Source: Anaerolineae bacterium
GTDB lineage: Bacteria > Chloroflexota > Anaerolineae > JACIWR01
Length of the DNA: 12,874 nucleotides
Direction of reading: 5' to 3'
NCBI GenBank assembly: GCA_021162125.1
Contig: JAGGZG010000194.1
Coordinates: forward strand, 1-12,874
Each line of letters opens with the position of its first letter. The first letter of the stretch is position 1. The position numbers were made by a program, and so were the translations under genes. Positions 5,730 through 12,874 of this stretch are shown piece after piece. The notes below the pieces were generated by a model that worked only from the letters and a program-made list of their open reading frames with translations, made no database searches and was not told where the DNA came from.

Positions 5730-8219
5730 ATGGAAGATAGATTAGGGATAGGTTGGGACGATCAAGTGATTGCCGCTGCGATCCCCGTCGGGGGTTCTAA
5801 CACTTCCCCTGCCTCCCAGGACAAACGTGAGGAGAGCGGCATTGACATTCCGAACGAGCTGGCGATCCTGCCTCTCAGGGGAGTCGTGCTCTATCCCATG
5901 ACGGCGTTGCCTCTCACCGTGGGGCAGCCACGGTCCATCCAATTGGTGGACGAAGCCGTGTTACAGCGGCAGATGATCGGCCTGGTAGCCATTAAGAACG
6001 AAGGGGTGGAGGAACCCGGCCCCGACGACGTATATCGCGTGGGTACGGCAGCCGTGGTGCACCGACTGCGCAAAGCGGCTGATGGAACAATTCTGCTCTT
6101 CGTCCAGGGGATGGAGCGCATCCGCATCGTGGAGTTCACGCACACGGAGCCCTATCTGAGAGCCCGGGTCGAACCTATGCCCGATAAGGTTGAGGATTCC
6201 ATCGAGCTGGAAGCTCTCTCTCGTAACATCCTCGACCTGTTCCGCCGGCTGGTGAACCTCGTCCCTCACATCCCGGACGAGATGATGATGATGGTCATGA
6301 ATATCGAGGACCCTCGCCAACTGGCCTACCTCATTGCCACCAGCCTGCGCATGGACATCGCCGATGCCCAGGAAGTGCTGGAACTTGACGATGTGCGCGA
6401 TAAGCTGCGCAAGCTGACGGTCATCCTCACCCGCGAGCTTGAGGTGCTGGAACTGGGTAAGAAAATCCAGACCGAGGCCCAGTCCGAGATGGAGAAGGTG
6501 CAGCGCGAGTATTTCCTCCGCGAACAGCTCAAGGCCATCAAACGCGAGCTGGGCGAGAAGGACGAGCAGACGTTAGAGGTGGAGGAATACCGGCGCAAGA
6601 TCGAAGAGGCAGAGATGCCGGAGGAGGCGCGGAAAGAGGCACTTCGTGAACTGGCCCGCATGGAGAAAATGCCCACCGCCGCAGCGGAGTACTCGGTGAT
6701 CAAGACCTACCTGGATTGGATGACCAGCTTGCCCTGGAACAAGGTCACCGAGGACAACCTGGACATCTCCCGCGCCCGCCAGATTCTGGACGAGGACCAT
6801 TACGACCTGGAAGAGGTCAAGAAGCGCATCCTGGAATACCTGGCCGTGCGCAAACTGCGCCTGGAGCGGGCCGAGGAGCGGGCCAAAGAGAGCGAGCACC
6901 TGACCGATTACATCCGCAGGGAGCGGGAAGGGGTGATCCTCTGCTTTGTGGGCCCGCCGGGCACCGGTAAGACCTCGCTGGGACAATCCATCGCCCGCGC
7001 ACTGGGCCGCAAGTTCGTGCGCATGAGTTTGGGCGGGGTGCGCGACGAGGCGGAGATCCGTGGTTTCCGGCGTACTTACGTTGGCTCGATGCCAGGACGG
7101 ATCATCCAGGCCCTGCGGCGCGTGGAATCCCGCAACCCGGTGTTTATGCTGGACGAGGTGGATAAAGTCGGTGCGGACTGGCGGGGTGACCCCTCGTCGG
7201 CGCTGCTGGAGGTTCTCGACCCGGAGCAGAACCGTGACTTTCGCGATCACTACCTGGACGTGCCATTCGACCTCTCGCAGGTGATGTTTATCACCACGGC
7301 GAACCTGCTCGACCCGATCCCGGCTCCCCTGCGAGACCGGATGGAGATTCTCACTCTGGACGGATACACCGAGGAAGAGAAGATCAAGATCGCGCAGCAA
7401 TATCTCATCCCGCGCCAGATACGGGAAAATGGCCTGCGCCCGGACGAGATCGAGTTCACTGAGGGAGCGATCCGCAGAGTGGTGCGCGATTATACCCGCG
7501 AGGCCGGGGTGCGCAACCTGGAGCGGGAGCTGGGCAGCATCTGCCGCAAGGTGGCCACGAAAATCGCGGAAGGTGCGACAGGCTCGACCGTGGTGACGGA
7601 GGAGGACATTCCCAAGTACCTGGGCAAACCCAAGTACTTCTCCGAGGTAGCGGAGCGCACGGCGATCCCCGGCGTGGCGACGGGCCTGGTGGTCACGCCA
7701 GCCGGCGGGGACATCACTTTCATCGAGGCAACGAAGATGAAAGGAAAACAGAAATTGATCCTCACCGGGCAATTGGGTGACGTGATGCGCGAGTCGGCGC
7801 AGGCCGCTCTCAGTTACGTGCGTTCCAAAGCCCACGAATTTGGCATTGACGAGAACGTTTTTCTCGAAAACGACATTCACATCCACGTCCCGGCCGGCGC
7901 CGTGCCTAAAGATGGGCCGTCGGCTGGCGTGACGATGGCTACTGCCCTGGTCTCCCTGCTCGCAGGGAAACCCGTGAATCCCCAGGTGGCGATGACCGGC
8001 GAGATCACGCTGCGCGGCCAGGTATTGCCCGTCGGCGGGATAAAGCAGAAGGTGCTGGCCGCTGCCCGGGCCGGCTTGAGTACGGTCATTCTTCCCAAGC
8101 GCAACGAGGCTGATCTGGAAGACATCCCGGCCGAGGTGCGCGAGAAGATGCACTTCATCCTGGCCGACCGCGTGGATCAGGTGATCCAGCACGCATTGCT
8201 GGATGGGAAGGAGGATTGA
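5730..8219 (+). CDS. lon: ATP-dependent endopeptidase Lon (LonA)
   Basis: This 829-residue cytoplasmic AAA+ serine protease unfolds and degrades damaged or regulatory proteins as a hexamer. The order of domains is: a leader of about 40 residues; an N-terminal LAN substrate-recognition domain (about 41-235, starting ELAILPLRGVVLYP); a charged coiled-coil segment (about 235-340); the AAA+ module with Walker A GPPGTGKT at 408-415 and Walker B FMLDEVD with D475/E476; and the protease domain with the catalytic dyad Ser731 (in DGPSAG) and Lys774 (in GGIKQK). All key residues are present, so the enzyme should be active. It is somewhat longer than E. coli Lon (784 residues), partly because of the N-terminal leader. 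The ATG at 5730 has GAGGA close upstream, with GGGAG further back. It follows hsp20 and is followed by hairpins at 8241-8291. Membrane-anchored LonB is excluded because there are no transmembrane segments and a LAN domain is present. Confidence 0.98.
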   Translation: MEDRLGIGWDDQVIAAAIPVGGSNTSPASQDKREESGIDIPNELAILPLRGVVLYPMTALPLTVGQPRSIQLVDEAVLQRQMIGLVAIKNEGVEEPGPDDVYRVGTAAVVHRLRKAADGTILLFVQGMERIRIVEFTHTEPYLRARVEPMPDKVEDSIELEALSRNILDLFRRLVNLVPHIPDEMMMMVMNIEDPRQLAYLIATSLRMDIADAQEVLELDDVRDKLRKLTVILTRELEVLELGKKIQTEAQSEMEKVQREYFLREQLKAIKRELGEKDEQTLEVEEYRRKIEEAEMPEEARKEALRELARMEKMPTAAAEYSVIKTYLDWMTSLPWNKVTEDNLDISRARQILDEDHYDLEEVKKRILEYLAVRKLRLERAEERAKESEHLTDYIRREREGVILCFVGPPGTGKTSLGQSIARALGRKFVRMSLGGVRDEAEIRGFRRTYVGSMPGRIIQALRRVESRNPVFMLDEVDKVGADWRGDPSSALLEVLDPEQNRDFRDHYLDVPFDLSQVMFITTANLLDPIPAPLRDRMEILTLDGYTEEEKIKIAQQYLIPRQIRENGLRPDEIEFTEGAIRRVVRDYTREAGVRNLERELGSICRKVATKIAEGATGSTVVTEEDIPKYLGKPKYFSEVAERTAIPGVATGLVVTPAGGDITFIEATKMKGKQKLILTGQLGDVMRESAQAALSYVRSKAHEFGIDENVFLENDIHIHVPAGAVPKDGPSAGVTMATALVSLLAGKPVNPQVAMTGEITLRGQVLPVGGIKQKVLAAARAGLSTVILPKRNEADLEDIPAEVREKMHFILADRVDQVIQHALLDGKED

Positions 8220-8240
8220 GAAAGTAAATTGATTGGATAG

Positions 8241-8291
8241 CTGCCGCCAGGTATGGCGGCAGTCGGATATTTCTCGCGCTCGACAGAGCGC
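8241..8291 (+). terminator. Two hairpins after lon, possible terminator without a T-run
   Basis: CTGCCGCC (8241-8248) pairs perfectly with GGCGGCAG (8255-8262) around a 6-nt loop, starting 21 nt after the lon stop. A second hairpin, GCGCTC (8276-8281) with GAGCGC (8286-8291), has a 4-nt loop. Neither is followed by a proper U-tract, so they may stabilise the 3' end or act with a factor rather than terminate on their own. Confidence 0.45.
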
Positions 8292-8531
8292 ACTATTTGA
8301 CGAGGACCCTGAAGATAGCCCGTCCCAGAGCAGCTAGGACGCCTGATTGGCCATTGACAATTTAACCATCCCGCAGGCTTTACAGTCCGATTCCTCCTCA
8401 CTGGAGCAAAAAGTTCGAGTTTTTACGGCTTGCAGGGAGGCCGGTAGTTCGGACGCTGGCTGGCGACCGGAGGATTGCTTAGCACGCATCGGGGTGAGGC
8501 ACGACTTGCGAAATCTGCGAGGAGTTGCCCC

Positions 8532-8630
8532 ATGAACCCAATAGCGGTGCGCGCAGGGAATATTATACCCGGCAATTACGTGTCTCCCAGGATAAACAAA
8601 TTCCTGGACAGGCACGGGTTTAAGGATTGA
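8532..8630 (+). CDS. Possible 32-residue peptide
   Basis: An ATG at 8532 is preceded by GAGGAG (8519-8524) with a 7-nt spacer, an ideal ribosome-binding site. It opens a 32-codon frame ending in TGA at 8628-8630. The peptide starts MNPIAVRAGNIIPGNY and ends FLDRHGFKD. I do not recognise it. It contains three ATA codons and has no strong codon-usage support. It sits in the gap between lon and the PHP-domain gene and ends 88 bp before the latter, so it could be a leader peptide, a small protein or chance. Confidence 0.3.
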   Translation: MNPIAVRAGNIIPGNYVSPRINKFLDRHGFKD

Positions 8631-8718
8631 TCGCCGGCCGAAGATATTTTCAATGATGAAGCTGTCAAAATTGGCGGAGGCGGGCAACGAGAGTCCTCGC
8701 ATTAAGCGAGGTTTAGAA

Positions 8719-10440
8719 GTGGCACGAAAAAAGAATAAAAAGATGCGTTGGTGGCGTATGGATCTTCACATCCACACGCCTGCCTCCTCGGATTACGAGG
8801 AACCTCAGGTTTCATACCTGGACATTCTGCGTAAGGCCGAGGAGCGAGGGCTGGACATTATCGCCTTCGCTGATCACAACACGGTGGCTGGCTATCGAGC
8901 CATGCTGTCCGAGATTGAACAACTGGAGCTTTTGGAGCGGCTGGAACGATTACGTCCCCAGGAGAAGGAACGCCTGGACGAGTACCGGCGTTTGCGAGAG
9001 AAAATCCTCGTTCTCCCCGGATTTGAGTTCACGGCTACGTTTGGCTTCCACATCCTGGGTATTTTTTCGCCCGAAACCACGACACGCGAATTGGAGCACT
9101 TGCTTATCACCCTTAACGTCCCCCCGGACAAGCTGGACGCCGGCTCGACCGAGGTAGGGGCCGCGTCCGATGTGCTCACGGCTTACCGCGTCATTGACGG
9201 AGCAGGCGGGATTGTCATCGCTGCTCACGCCAATTCTTCCCACGGGGTGGCAATGCGCGGGCTGCGCGGGTTCGCCTTCAGCGGGCAGACCAAAATCGCC
9301 TACACCCAGGATGAACACCTGCACGCCCTGGAGGTGACTGACTTGGAGAAGAAGGGGCGGCGTACGACGTCAGCGTTTTACAGCGGCTCCAAGCCCGAAT
9401 ATCCCCGCCGCATGCGCTGCATCCAGGCCTCCGATGCCCACCGGCTGGACAATCATCCCAAAGACAAAAATCGCCTGGGCATTGGCGGGCGAATAACTGA
9501 GGTGTTGCTGCCGGAGCTGAGTTTCGAGGCTCTGCGGGAAGTTTTCCTCGGTACTGATTTCGCCCGCACCCGGCCAGCGCGTTCGAAGGCACAGGCTCCC
9601 TTTGATTACGTGGCGGCTGCGCGGGAGAGTGGGCCCAGTATCGTGCAATCGTTCCACGAGAGCATGACCCGCCGGGGTGGACGGCTGTACGCCATCATCG
9701 CCGACATAGTCGCCATGGCCAACACCAATGGCGGCACGGTGTACGTGGGGGTCAGTGCCAATCCCAAAGTGCCACCCGCTGGCATCGCCGACCCCGAGCA
9801 GGCCGTTGCTCAGTTGCGGGCCGAAATCGAGCACAAAGTGATCCCGCCCTTGGAGGTGTCCATCGACGTACTCCAGTCCGGGGGCAAGAACGTGATCCGC
9901 ATTGAGGTGCCGGTGGGGACAGACCCACCGTACACCATCGAGGGCAGCAAAATTTACGTGCGCCAGGAGACGGAGACGAGCCTGGCCGTCCGTGACGAGA
10001 TCGTTACCCTTGTCAAGCGCTCTCTCAAGCTGCCGGAGGCCGGGCCAGCCGCAGTGCCGCAGACCGGGCCCTCAACCACAGTGGAGCCCCCCAGGACCGG
10101 GGTAGAGATCGTGTCCAGCGAGGAGCGAAAGGGAAAACTGTACCACACTGTCCGTGACTTGCGCAACAACAACGAGGTGCAGAACGTGACCCTGTCCTCG
10201 TCGCGGAGGCTGTGGCATTACGCCATCAGCCAGCACGAGCAGAATCCCGTTGACGAGGCTAAAGTCACCTGGCACGGCGACCTGGGTTTATGGCAGCGGC
10301 GCAAGACGAAGGGCGTGGTGCGCTACGACCTGGTGCAGCGCCTGCCCGACGGCAGCCTGCGCGTGTACTACGGAGTCAGCGAGGATGGCATCCACGGGGA
10401 ATGGCGGGCGGTGGTTGGCGAGGAAGGGGACGGCGACTGA
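8719..10440 (+). CDS. PHP-domain metallophosphoesterase fused to AlbA_2 (Schlafen-like) domain
   Basis: This 573-residue cytoplasmic protein is read from a GTG at 8719 with GAGG 7 nt upstream. An ATG at 8653 would add 22 residues but has no ribosome-binding site. The N-terminal PHP domain (about 10-285) keeps the metal ligands: DLHIHT (H17, H19), FADHN (D52, H53), E103, H111, H170 in IAAHANSS, and D239/H241 in ASDAH. An active phosphoesterase is therefore expected. A charged helical insert lies at about 60-97. Residues about 303-433 resemble AlbA_2, with DIVAMANTNGGTVYVGVS and IYVRQETETSLA, but the usual E-x-x-EFK strand is degenerate. A Pro-rich linker (438-460) leads to an unrecognised C-terminal domain (about 462-568) rich in Trp and charged residues. 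PHP proteins hydrolyse phosphate esters or nucleic acids, and AlbA_2 domains associate with nucleic-acid or regulatory functions. The substrate here is unknown. The gene appears monocistronic, ending before the terminator at 10597. Confidence 0.9.
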   Translation: MARKKNKKMRWWRMDLHIHTPASSDYEEPQVSYLDILRKAEERGLDIIAFADHNTVAGYRAMLSEIEQLELLERLERLRPQEKERLDEYRRLREKILVLPGFEFTATFGFHILGIFSPETTTRELEHLLITLNVPPDKLDAGSTEVGAASDVLTAYRVIDGAGGIVIAAHANSSHGVAMRGLRGFAFSGQTKIAYTQDEHLHALEVTDLEKKGRRTTSAFYSGSKPEYPRRMRCIQASDAHRLDNHPKDKNRLGIGGRITEVLLPELSFEALREVFLGTDFARTRPARSKAQAPFDYVAAARESGPSIVQSFHESMTRRGGRLYAIIADIVAMANTNGGTVYVGVSANPKVPPAGIADPEQAVAQLRAEIEHKVIPPLEVSIDVLQSGGKNVIRIEVPVGTDPPYTIEGSKIYVRQETETSLAVRDEIVTLVKRSLKLPEAGPAAVPQTGPSTTVEPPRTGVEIVSSEERKGKLYHTVRDLRNNNEVQNVTLSSSRRLWHYAISQHEQNPVDEAKVTWHGDLGLWQRRKTKGVVRYDLVQRLPDGSLRVYYGVSEDGIHGEWRAVVGEEGDGD

Positions 10441-10596
10441 TAGTCTGTGGCTTCTCCTCGCAGGACAATGTGAGCGACCAGCGGAAACTCCAGACCGACC
10501 GGGAACCCGGCCAGGGCGTTGAGAGTCGGGAGGACGACCACCGGCGAAGGTGAGGACATCTCATTCCAGTAAGTTAGACCATAAAACAGACCCATG

Positions 10597-10635
10597 GGGT
10601 GGAGATCAACCACGATCTCCACCCTTTCGCTTTTT
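10597..10635 (+). terminator. Intrinsic terminator after the PHP-AlbA_2 gene
   Basis: GGGTGGAGATC (10597-10607) pairs perfectly with GATCTCCACCC (10614-10624) around a 6-nt loop. TTTCGCTTTTT (10625-10635) follows directly. An 11-bp GC-rich stem with a U-tract is a standard Rho-independent terminator for plus-strand transcription. Confidence 0.92.
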
Positions 10636-10674
10636 GTATCCGTTCAGTGGCCCGATGCTTATGGGACGCGCCCC

Positions 10675-10730
10675 CGTAGGTCGGGCCCGTGGCCCGACAC
10701 GGACTCGGCGGGGCAAGGCCCCGCCCTACG
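10675..10730. repeat. GC-rich element able to fold as a three-way junction
   Basis: The outer arms CGTAG (10675-10679) and CTACG (10726-10730) are complementary. They enclose two perfect hairpins: TCGGGCC/GGCCCGA (10681-10687 with 10691-10697, 3-nt loop) and GGCGGGGC/GCCCCGCC (10707-10714 with 10718-10725, 3-nt loop). The element lies between convergent genes, past the plus-strand terminator. It has the compact form of a REP/MITE-like intergenic repeat. Only one copy is present in this window, so its repeat status is inference. The rest of the 10441-10790 gap holds only the terminator and nothing else I can identify. Confidence 0.6.
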
Positions 10731-10790
10731 ACGGTTCGCCGCACTCCAGGGCCCAGCCACGAAGAGGCACCGGTTCCAAAGTGCGTCACC

Positions 10791-11660
10791 TCACACCCAC
10801 AGCCTGTCCCCGCGTAGGGCAGTTTTAGCGAACTGGTACAGGACGTAGCATTCCAGAGCGAAAGGCGGAAAGCCCAGAAAGCCGAGCACCGGCATCTCGA
10901 AGAGCTTAATCTCGGAGAGGAGGGGCATGGCGTAAATCCACTTGGTATGTGCCCAGTAGTTCCAGAACTCCCACAACAACCCGCAGACCACGCCGCTGGC
11001 CAGCAAGGAGAGCACCCTGGCCGGGTGGCCTTCCTCCCAGTCGCGCAGCAGCGACGGCGCGCCCATCCGCCGGTTGATGGGGTCCACCAGGAAGATGAAC
11101 CCCAGCCACACGAAGCCGAACAAGTAACGCGAGATGCGGTAAGGCAGCATGGGTGGGATGGCGACGAAGGCGAAGCCGGCGATCACTGAGAGCACCAGCA
11201 GCCACTCCCGCCAGGGGCGGGGGGTGATGCGTACTCGCTGGAAGGGGATCAGTTCCTCCAGCCACTCCGCCGACTCGAAGATGGCCGGGAAAATGGTGGC
11301 GAAGGCCCAACCGTAGCCCAGGTCCCGCTGCCAGGCCTGGGCCGGCAGGCCGACGTAGTACCAGTTCATCAGTCGCAGATTGTACAGTTCAAAGCCCAGC
11401 CAGATGAGCAATGAGAGCCAGCACATCATCAGGAATTCCTTCCAGCGGTCGTGGATGAGGGACTGGCCTTTCAGACGCAGCACCAGGCCGTCGGCGAAGA
11501 GGATGTAGCCGCTCCACACGACGGGCGTGAACCAGGTAGGCACCGGCTCCACGCGGGCGAACAACAGTACTTCGGCGACGAGCATTACCACCAGGCCCAG
11601 CCAGCCATACCAGGGGAATCGCTTCTGGGTTGAAGATTCCTTCCCTGTTGACTTGAGCAT
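10791..11660 (-). CDS. Polytopic membrane protein with internal duplication, unknown function
   Basis: This 289-residue integral membrane protein has about eight predicted helices (near 18-35, 43-62, 76-94, 113-130, 152-172, 176-194, 215-235 and 255-279). The two halves are related. VWSGYILFAD at 48-57 aligns with VWLGFIFLVD at 184-193, and R62, S67-L68 and D71 match R198, S203-L204 and D207 at a constant offset of 136. F90-E91-L-Y-N aligns with W230-E231-F-W-N. IFPAIFES (123-130) aligns with GFPPFALE (263-270). This indicates duplication of a four-helix unit with conserved in-membrane Glu residues. I do not recognise the family. A very distant likeness to lycopene-cyclase-type duplicated membrane enzymes is only a guess. 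AGGAGG lies 6 nt before the ATG at 11660. Directly upstream is an intrinsic terminator leaving no clear room for a promoter. Confidence 0.88.
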   Translation of the reverse strand: MLKSTGKESSTQKRFPWYGWLGLVVMLVAEVLLFARVEPVPTWFTPVVWSGYILFADGLVLRLKGQSLIHDRWKEFLMMCWLSLLIWLGFELYNLRLMNWYYVGLPAQAWQRDLGYGWAFATIFPAIFESAEWLEELIPFQRVRITPRPWREWLLVLSVIAGFAFVAIPPMLPYRISRYLFGFVWLGFIFLVDPINRRMGAPSLLRDWEEGHPARVLSLLASGVVCGLLWEFWNYWAHTKWIYAMPLLSEIKLFEMPVLGFLGFPPFALECYVLYQFAKTALRGDRLWV

Positions 11661-11681
11661 CGCGGCCTCCTGTTACGAGGT

Positions 11682-11713
11682 ACAAAAAGGGCTGACCCGG
11701 CGAGGTCAGCCCT
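11682..11713 (-). terminator. Intrinsic terminator between permease and membrane-protein genes
   Basis: On the minus strand AGGGCTGACC and GGTCAGCCCT (plus-strand 11704-11713 and 11688-11697) form a perfect 10-bp stem with a 6-nt loop. The stem runs into TTTTTGTA. It stops transcription of the permease gene and lies only 27 nt upstream of the next start codon, so it could also act as an attenuator. Confidence 0.87.
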
Positions 11714-11721
11714 GTGATGCC

Positions 11722-11754
11722 AGAAGCCCGTTTTCTGACAGAAAACGGGCTTCT
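11722..11754 (-). terminator. Perfect 15-bp hairpin just after the permease stop
   Basis: AGAAGCCCGTTTTCT (11722-11736) is perfectly complementary to 11740-11754 around a 3-nt loop, beginning 6 nt after the permease stop codon on the minus strand. It has no U-tract of its own. With the terminator 8 nt further on, it forms a tandem hairpin pair, either as a 3'-end stabiliser or as a transcription barrier. Confidence 0.65.
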
Positions 11755-11760
11755 CGTTAG

Positions 11761-12738
11761 CTATTCTCCACGCAGCCGGGGGTCAAAGGCATCGCGCAGT
11801 CCATCGCCCAGGAAGTTGAAAGCCAGTACGGTGAGCACCAGGGCGATGGCTGGAGCCATGATCAGGTGCGGGTAAGAGCGTAAGCCCGTATACCCCTCGG
11901 AGATCATGATACCCCAGCTCGGAGTGGGAGCGTCCACCCCCAATCCGATAAAACTCAGGAATGCCTCAGTGAAAATGTATCCCGGGATGGCCAGCGTCTC
12001 GGAGACGATACACGGCCCCAGTACGTTGGGTAGCAGGTGACGGAAGATGATACGTGCATCTCCGGCTCCGACCATGCGGGCCGCCTCTATGAATTCTTTC
12101 TGCTTGTAGGAGAGCACCTGTCCACGGGCTATACGTGCCATCTGCAACCAGTTGAGGAAACCCATGGCGATGAAGATGAACAGCATGCCCCCCATCCGCT
12201 TGTTGAAGTCGAGTAGCGTGCTGACGATGAAAACACCACCGCCTCGGCGGGAGAGGGCCTTGAAGTAGACCTGTAGCAAGATGACGAAGATTAAGAAGGG
12301 GAACCCGTACAGGAAATCTACCAAGCGCATCAGGATATTGTCTATACGGCCTCCTGCATACCCGGAGACCATCCCCACGACAAGGCCAATTATCAGGCTG
12401 ACAGTAGAAGCGACGAAGGCGACGGCCAGCGAGACGCGCGAGCCGTAGATGGTACGGCTAAGGAGGTCACGCCCCAGATAGTCGGCACCGGCCAGATACT
12501 TAGAGCTGGGCCGGGCGTAATTATCATCGAAGTGCACCTCCGCAAATCCGTACGGGGCGATGAAATCGGCAAAGATGGCGACCAGGATGATGAAAATGAC
12601 GAAGGCTCCACCCAACACCGCTGCGCGGTTCTTCAGCAGTTGCCGCATGGCATCGCCCATGGGAGTGCGTTCCTTGCGCGTGCTTTCGAAAGCGATCCGT
12701 GCCTTCTCGCGAATCGCGGCTTTTTCCGTAGCAGACAT
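11761..12738 (-). CDS. Peptide/oligopeptide ABC transporter permease (OppC/DppC family)
   Basis: This 325-residue inner-membrane permease of a peptide- or nickel-type ABC importer forms half of the channel together with an OppB/DppB partner. A basic cytoplasmic N-terminus (1-40) precedes TM1 (about 41-62), then the extracytoplasmic stretch HFDDNYARPSSKYLAGADYLGRD... containing the typical GxDxLGRD-type signature. The permease core follows, with TM helices near 103-127, 138-159, 183-201, 243-267 and 290-312. The ATPase-docking EAA loop is clear: EAARMVGAGDARIIFRHLLP, starting at E218. The C-terminal FNFLGDGLRDAFDPRLR is diagnostic of the OppC/DppC family. A loop of about 20 residues at 161-182 (SRRGGGVF...DFNKR) is longer than in short members. 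Start 12738 (MSATEK) has AGGAG about 10 nt upstream, whereas the frame extends to 12843 without a good site. Substrate specificity cannot be told, and oppB would lie beyond the right edge. Confidence 0.94.
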   Translation of the reverse strand: MSATEKAAIREKARIAFESTRKERTPMGDAMRQLLKNRAAVLGGAFVIFIILVAIFADFIAPYGFAEVHFDDNYARPSSKYLAGADYLGRDLLSRTIYGSRVSLAVAFVASTVSLIIGLVVGMVSGYAGGRIDNILMRLVDFLYGFPFLIFVILLQVYFKALSRRGGGVFIVSTLLDFNKRMGGMLFIFIAMGFLNWLQMARIARGQVLSYKQKEFIEAARMVGAGDARIIFRHLLPNVLGPCIVSETLAIPGYIFTEAFLSFIGLGVDAPTPSWGIMISEGYTGLRSYPHLIMAPAIALVLTVLAFNFLGDGLRDAFDPRLRGE

Positions 12739-12874
12739 TACACACCTACTCCTAGTATAATTAATCTGGGGTAATGCCATGAGTGGCACTACCGGGCTAG
12801 ACAGAAGAGCCAGTTCGCGGTACACTATGGGCGGGCCAGGCACCGATCACAAAGAGGCTCTTGCCTCGTGGTCA

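Noticed and set aside
6573..8192. 539-codon open frame antisense to lon
   Set aside because: It lies wholly inside lon, whose motifs are all intact. The translation is low-complexity and His/Gln/Leu-rich with no domain, as expected from the reverse frame of a GC-rich conserved gene.
8562..8567. Perfect TATAAT on the minus strand
   Set aside because: The position 17 nt upstream reads CTGGGA, not a -35 box, and no minus-strand gene follows, so I do not call a promoter.
8334..8702. 122-codon minus-strand frame in the lon-PHP gap
   Set aside because: There is no ribosome-binding site, the composition is unstructured, and no family resemblance was seen. It also covers the better-initiated small plus-strand ORF.
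12753..12758. TATACT just upstream of the permease start on the minus strand as a -10 box
   Set aside because: There is no matching -35 box, and the implied start would fall within the ribosome-binding region. The gene is more likely read from upstream transporter genes.

Overview
The window is a compact, moderately GC-rich bacterial chromosomal segment with complete genes on both strands. It contains no mobile element, CRISPR array, tRNA or rRNA that I can support. The gene content suggests an anaerobe with a folate C1 (Wood-Ljungdahl-type) branch: MetF and MetV sit beside a multi-cofactor oxidoreductase. Several small or membrane proteins I do not recognise, together with the style of the intergenic repeats, point to Chloroflexota (Anaerolineae-like). 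That taxonomic guess is inference from family resemblance, not a measured result.

Left part, minus strand (185-4951). Transcription probably starts at a well-formed promoter at 5083-5111 (TTGACA-N17-TATATT). It then runs through a 704-residue flavo-iron-sulfur oxidoreductase (GltD-like core, two 4Fe-4S ferredoxin motifs and an MvhD-like domain), then metV, then metF. metV and metF overlap by an ATGA. Further along on the same strand are a gene for an 87-residue basic, tail-anchored protein and a NUDIX hydrolase gene. The first three genes look like one functional unit that delivers electrons to methylene-tetrahydrofolate. The oxidoreductase takes the place occupied in characterised acetogens by HdrABC-MvhD or an RnfC-like subunit.

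Centre, plus strand (5217-8219). A small heat-shock protein (Hsp20) and the ATP-dependent protease Lon form a proteostasis pair. It is probably transcribed from a promoter at 5137-5165, back to back with the metF-operon promoter. Hairpins follow lon. The 8220-8718 gap holds one possible 32-codon ORF with a good ribosome-binding site.

Right part. On the plus strand, a protein fuses a PHP metallophosphoesterase domain to an AlbA_2/Schlafen-like domain and an unrecognised C-terminal domain. It ends at a textbook intrinsic terminator (10597-10635), which is followed by a GC-rich element that could fold as a three-way junction (10675-10730). On the minus strand are an eight-helix membrane protein with a clear internal duplication and, upstream of it, an OppC/DppC-type ABC permease. 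Two tandem hairpins separate these two genes, and the second is an intrinsic terminator. The remaining transporter genes would lie beyond the right edge.

The best candidates for something undescribed are the MetV-MetF-(GltD/MvhD fusion) module, the PHP-AlbA_2 fusion protein, and the internally duplicated membrane protein with a terminator directly in front of it.
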